Below, one piece after another: positions 43,188 to 45,524 of a stretch of 45,524 nt of DNA. Made by a program: the position numbers and the translations under genes. Positions within the stretch are counted from its first letter, which is position 1, and every line of letters starts with the position of its first letter. Location of the stretch: the NCBI GenBank assembly GCA_947479055.1, contig CANJYE010000024.1, forward strand, positions 1 through 45,524. Reading direction: 5' to 3'. The notes under the pieces were generated by a model that did not search any database, was not told the origin of the DNA, and worked only from the letters and a program-made list of their open reading frames with translations. Source of the stretch: Erythrobacteraceae bacterium (GTDB lineage: Bacteria; Pseudomonadota; Alphaproteobacteria; Sphingomonadales; Sphingomonadaceae).

Positions 43188-44468
43188 ATGTGGTTACTAG
43201 ACAAATTCCTGCGCCAGGTCATCCGCACCGGACAATTCGTGGTCACCGACCATGACGGCAAGGTCTACACCTACGGCCCCGGGCCCGAAGGGATGGACGA
43301 GCGTGGCCCGATCCGCATCCGACTTAACAGTCGCAAGGCATCGCACCACATCGCCCGCTACCCGCAAGTCGGCGCGGGCGAGGCCTATATGTGGGGCTGG
43401 CTCGACATCGAGGAGCCGCACGACATCCGCGATATGGTGCTGTTCGTCACCATGAACGCGCGACGGCTGGGCGATCGCCCGCTGCAGGCCCGCGGGCCGC
43501 TGCGGATGGCCGCGCAGAAGCTGCTGGCGAAGGTCGACAGCATCAACCTGCGCAGCAAGGCCCGCAAGAACGCCGAGCACACCTACAACCTCACCCGCCG
43601 CCTCTATGAGCTGTTCCTCGACGAGGACCGGCAATACACCATGGGCTACTACCGCGATGTGGACGCCAGCCTCGAACAGGCCCAGCTCGACAAGAAGGCC
43701 CATATCGCCGCCAAGATGAACATCAAGCCCGGCATGAAAGTGCTGGACATCGGCTGCGGCTGGGGCGGCCTCGCGATGTATCTCAACAAGCATTACGATT
43801 GCGAAGTGCTGGGCGTGGCACTCGCGCCGGACCAGATCGCCTTCTGCAAGGAACGCGCGGCGGCGGCGGGCGTGGCCGACAAGGTCAAGTTCGAGCTGAT
43901 GGATTACCGCGATGTCGAAGGCCAGTTCGACCGGATCAGTTCAGTCGGCCTGCTCGAACATGTCGGCACGCCGCATTATCCGCTGTTCTTCCAGCATACC
44001 GCCAGGCTTCTGAAGCCCGACGGGGTGATGTTCTCCCATTGCTGCGGCCGCACTGGCCCGCCCGGATCGACCGACGCCTGGACGCGCAAGTACATTTTCC
44101 CGGGCGGCTACATCCCCGCCCTGTCGGAACTGGTAACGCAAAGCGAACAGGCCGGCTGGCAGGTGATGGACGTAGAAGCGATGCGCTTCCACTACTCGTA
44201 TACGCTGGAGGAATGGTATAATCGCACGGTGATGCACCGCGAGGAAATCGTCGATCTCTATGACGAACAATTCTACCGCATGTGGCTCTATTACCTTGCC
44301 GGCGCGGAACAGAGCTTCCGCCACGGTACCATGGTCAACTGGCAACTGGTCTATGTCAAGGATCGCGCCGCCATCCCGATGACGCGCGACTTCATGCATG
44401 AGGAAAGCGCGAGACTGCGGGACAGCGACACCCCCCCGACATGGCACCTCGCGGAGGCGGCGGAGTAG
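43188..44468 (+). CDS. cfa: Cyclopropane-fatty-acyl-phospholipid synthase
   Basis: A 426-residue SAM-dependent enzyme that converts unsaturated acyl chains of membrane phospholipids to cyclopropane rings. An N-terminal lipid-binding domain (about 1-120) is followed by the methyltransferase fold: ARKNAEHTYNLTRRLYELFL, motif I VLDIGCGWGGLAMYLN, GVALAPDQIAFCKERA, SVGLLEHVG and the family mark KYIFPGGYIPALSE. The ATG at 43188 has weak upstream signals. A second, similar gene begins 56 bases after the stop, so this is a tandem pair. Confidence 0.93.
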   Translation: MWLLDKFLRQVIRTGQFVVTDHDGKVYTYGPGPEGMDERGPIRIRLNSRKASHHIARYPQVGAGEAYMWGWLDIEEPHDIRDMVLFVTMNARRLGDRPLQARGPLRMAAQKLLAKVDSINLRSKARKNAEHTYNLTRRLYELFLDEDRQYTMGYYRDVDASLEQAQLDKKAHIAAKMNIKPGMKVLDIGCGWGGLAMYLNKHYDCEVLGVALAPDQIAFCKERAAAAGVADKVKFELMDYRDVEGQFDRISSVGLLEHVGTPHYPLFFQHTARLLKPDGVMFSHCCGRTGPPGSTDAWTRKYIFPGGYIPALSELVTQSEQAGWQVMDVEAMRFHYSYTLEEWYNRTVMHREEIVDLYDEQFYRMWLYYLAGAEQSFRHGTMVNWQLVYVKDRAAIPMTRDFMHEESARLRDSDTPPTWHLAEAAE

Positions 44469-44524
44469 CGGCGATCGCCTGAAATCCCCTTGCAAGCCGG
44501 ACTTCGCTGCCTAAAAATGGGCTC

Positions 44525-45380
44525 ATGTGGCTGCTCGACAAAATGCTTCGCCAGCTGGTCCGCAACGGCCAGCTCGTCGTCATCGACCATGACGGCAAGG
44601 CCTATTGCTACGGCGATCTCGCCGCAGAACCGCTCAAGATCCGCCTGACTGACCCGCGCGTCGCGCTGCATATTGCCAGGGATCCACGCGTCGGCGCGGG
44701 CGAGGCCTATATGGACGGTCGCATGGTAATCGAGCCTCCGCACGATGTCCGTGATTTTGTCATGTTCGTCATGGGCCAGGGCCGGAAAAGCGCAATCAGG
44801 CCTCGCAATCCGCTCCACCGGATGGTCAACCGCATCGCCTCGCGCCTCGACCAGATGAACGACCGGTCGCGATCGCGGAAGAATGTCGAACACCACTATG
44901 ATCTGTCGCGCCGGTTCTATGAATTGTTCCTCGACGCAGACCTGCAATACACCATGGCTTATTATCGCGATCCGGCCAACACGCTCGAACAGGCGCAGAT
45001 CGACAAGAAGGCGCTGGTCGCCGCCAAGCTGCGGATCGAACCGGAAGCGGGGCGCAATCTGCGCGTGCTGGATATCGGCAGCGGCTGGGGCGGCCTGGGC
45101 CTGTTTCTCAACCGAAACTACGGCTGCGAGGTGCTGGGTGTCAGCCTCGCTCCCGACCAGGTGCGCTTCGCCAACGAGCGGGCGGAAGCCGCCGGCATGG
45201 CCGACAAGGTCAAGTTCGAGCTGATCGACTATCGCGACGTCACCGGCCAGTTCGACCGCATTTCCAGCATCGGCATGCTCGAACATGTCGGTGCGCGCAA
45301 TTACGACGAATATTTCGCCAAGACCCACGACCTGCTCGCCCCGGACGGCGTCATGCTGACCCACACCATCGGCCGACTCA
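44525..45380 (+). pseudogene. cfa: Second cfa gene, interrupted by an IS630 element
   Basis: This copy starts MWLLDKMLRQLVRNGQLVVI, very similar to the preceding cfa (MWLLDKFLRQVIRTG). It keeps motif I (VLDIGSGWGGLGLFLN), SLAPDQVRFANERAE and SIGMLEHVGA. After MLTHTIGRL the homology stops at the junction with IS630 at about 45380. The frame then runs 70 bases into the element and ends at 45451. The lost part includes the family's KYIFPGGYIPALSE region, so the protein is probably inactive. The 3' half should lie beyond the element outside the window. Confidence 0.88.
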
Positions 45381-45524
45381 TACCAACCTGCACTGACTAC
45401 AACCCACGCGCCCATTTGCGGCGTCCGATGGTCATGATGCGCCACGGCTGATCGATGAGTTTGTTCCACGCCTCGCAGCAGTGGTCGATGATGTTGTCGT
45501 GGGATGTGAAGACCCGGTTGGAGA
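45381..45524 (-). mobile_element. IS630-family insertion sequence, partial
   Basis: From the TA dinucleotide at 45381-45382, homology of the cfa copy ends and the 3' end of a transposase gene (minus strand) begins. IS630 elements insert at TA. The inner sequence after TA, CCAACCTGCACTGAC, is the likely terminal repeat. The remainder lies outside the window. Confidence 0.85.
45397..45524 (-). CDS. IS630-family transposase, C-terminal 41 residues (partial)
   Basis: On the minus strand a frame enters from the right edge and stops with TAG at 45399-45397. The residues include DNIIDHCCEAWNKLIDQPWR and end IMTIGRRKWARGL. The 'CCEAWNKLI..PWRIMSIG' pattern is the typical C-terminus of IS630-family DDE transposases. 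The catalytic domain lies beyond the window. Confidence 0.88.
   Translation of the reverse strand, partial: SNRVFTSHDNIIDHCCEAWNKLIDQPWRIMTIGRRKWARGL

Noticed and set aside
44351-45469. A 372-codon minus-strand frame across the second cfa and the IS630 end
   Set aside because: It is not the transposase frame (that one ends at 45397) and is antisense to cfa; no transposase motif in it.

Overview
The window looks like the chromosome of a GC-rich alphaproteobacterium, most likely of the order Sphingomonadales (Sphingomonadaceae or Erythrobacteraceae). Reasons: it carries CckA and CpdR of the alphaproteobacterial cell-cycle phosphorelay, alphaproteobacterial LexA boxes (GTTC-N7-GTTC) at recA and uvrD, an eukaryote-type NADP isocitrate dehydrogenase, a SapC-family protein, and an RNA gene resembling the suhB/alpha-r8 sRNA family. 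This placement is inferred from gene content; no alignment was run. Both ends lie inside insertion sequences: the first 66 bases encode the start of an IS5-like transposase, and the last 128 bases encode the end of an IS630-family transposase that interrupts a cyclopropane synthase gene. The window may therefore be a whole contig that stopped at repeated elements.

Layout. 1-3.5 kb: IS5 fragment, a small zinc-ribbon-like protein, rluB-rsmD (rRNA modification), a convergent MFS symporter and a small secreted Pro/His-rich protein. 3.5-12.3 kb: uvrD/pcrA with a LexA box, an RhlE-type RNA helicase, an unknown secreted protein, a GlcD-type FAD dehydrogenase, SapC, an sRNA gene with its own promoter and terminator, an N-formylglutamate amidohydrolase-like gene, cpdR and tRNA-Val(GAC). 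12.4-16.6 kb: an SCP2-PhyH fusion dioxygenase, followed by a translationally coupled trio (type III polyketide synthase, methyltransferase, FAD oxidoreductase) that looks like a small phenolic-lipid or pyrone pathway. 16.6-25.8 kb: icd, an FAD monooxygenase, a Kef-type antiporter, alaS, a methyltransferase and recA with a LexA box and terminator. 25.8-29.5 kb: cckA, a DUF2062 membrane protein and smpB. 29.6-31.6 kb: a small catabolic-looking block (NTF2-like, luciferase-like, VOC). 31.8-39.7 kb: an S9 peptidase, dapA, then a dense operon slt-greB-secreted protein-2OG oxygenase with rlmN just behind. 39.8-45.5 kb: a glycine-zipper protein, a coupled operon (pteridine-reductase-like SDR, cytochrome b, molybdopterin oxidoreductase), a TMEM165/GDT1 transporter with a 3' frameshift, an intact cfa gene and a second cfa copy cut by IS630.

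The strongest leads for something little described are the type III PKS trio, the SCP2-PhyH fusion, the sRNA gene at 10605-10701, and the LexA box that seems to sit on a leaderless uvrD promoter. No intergenic stretch exceeds 300 bases. No CRISPR array, rRNA gene, prophage or origin of replication was seen.
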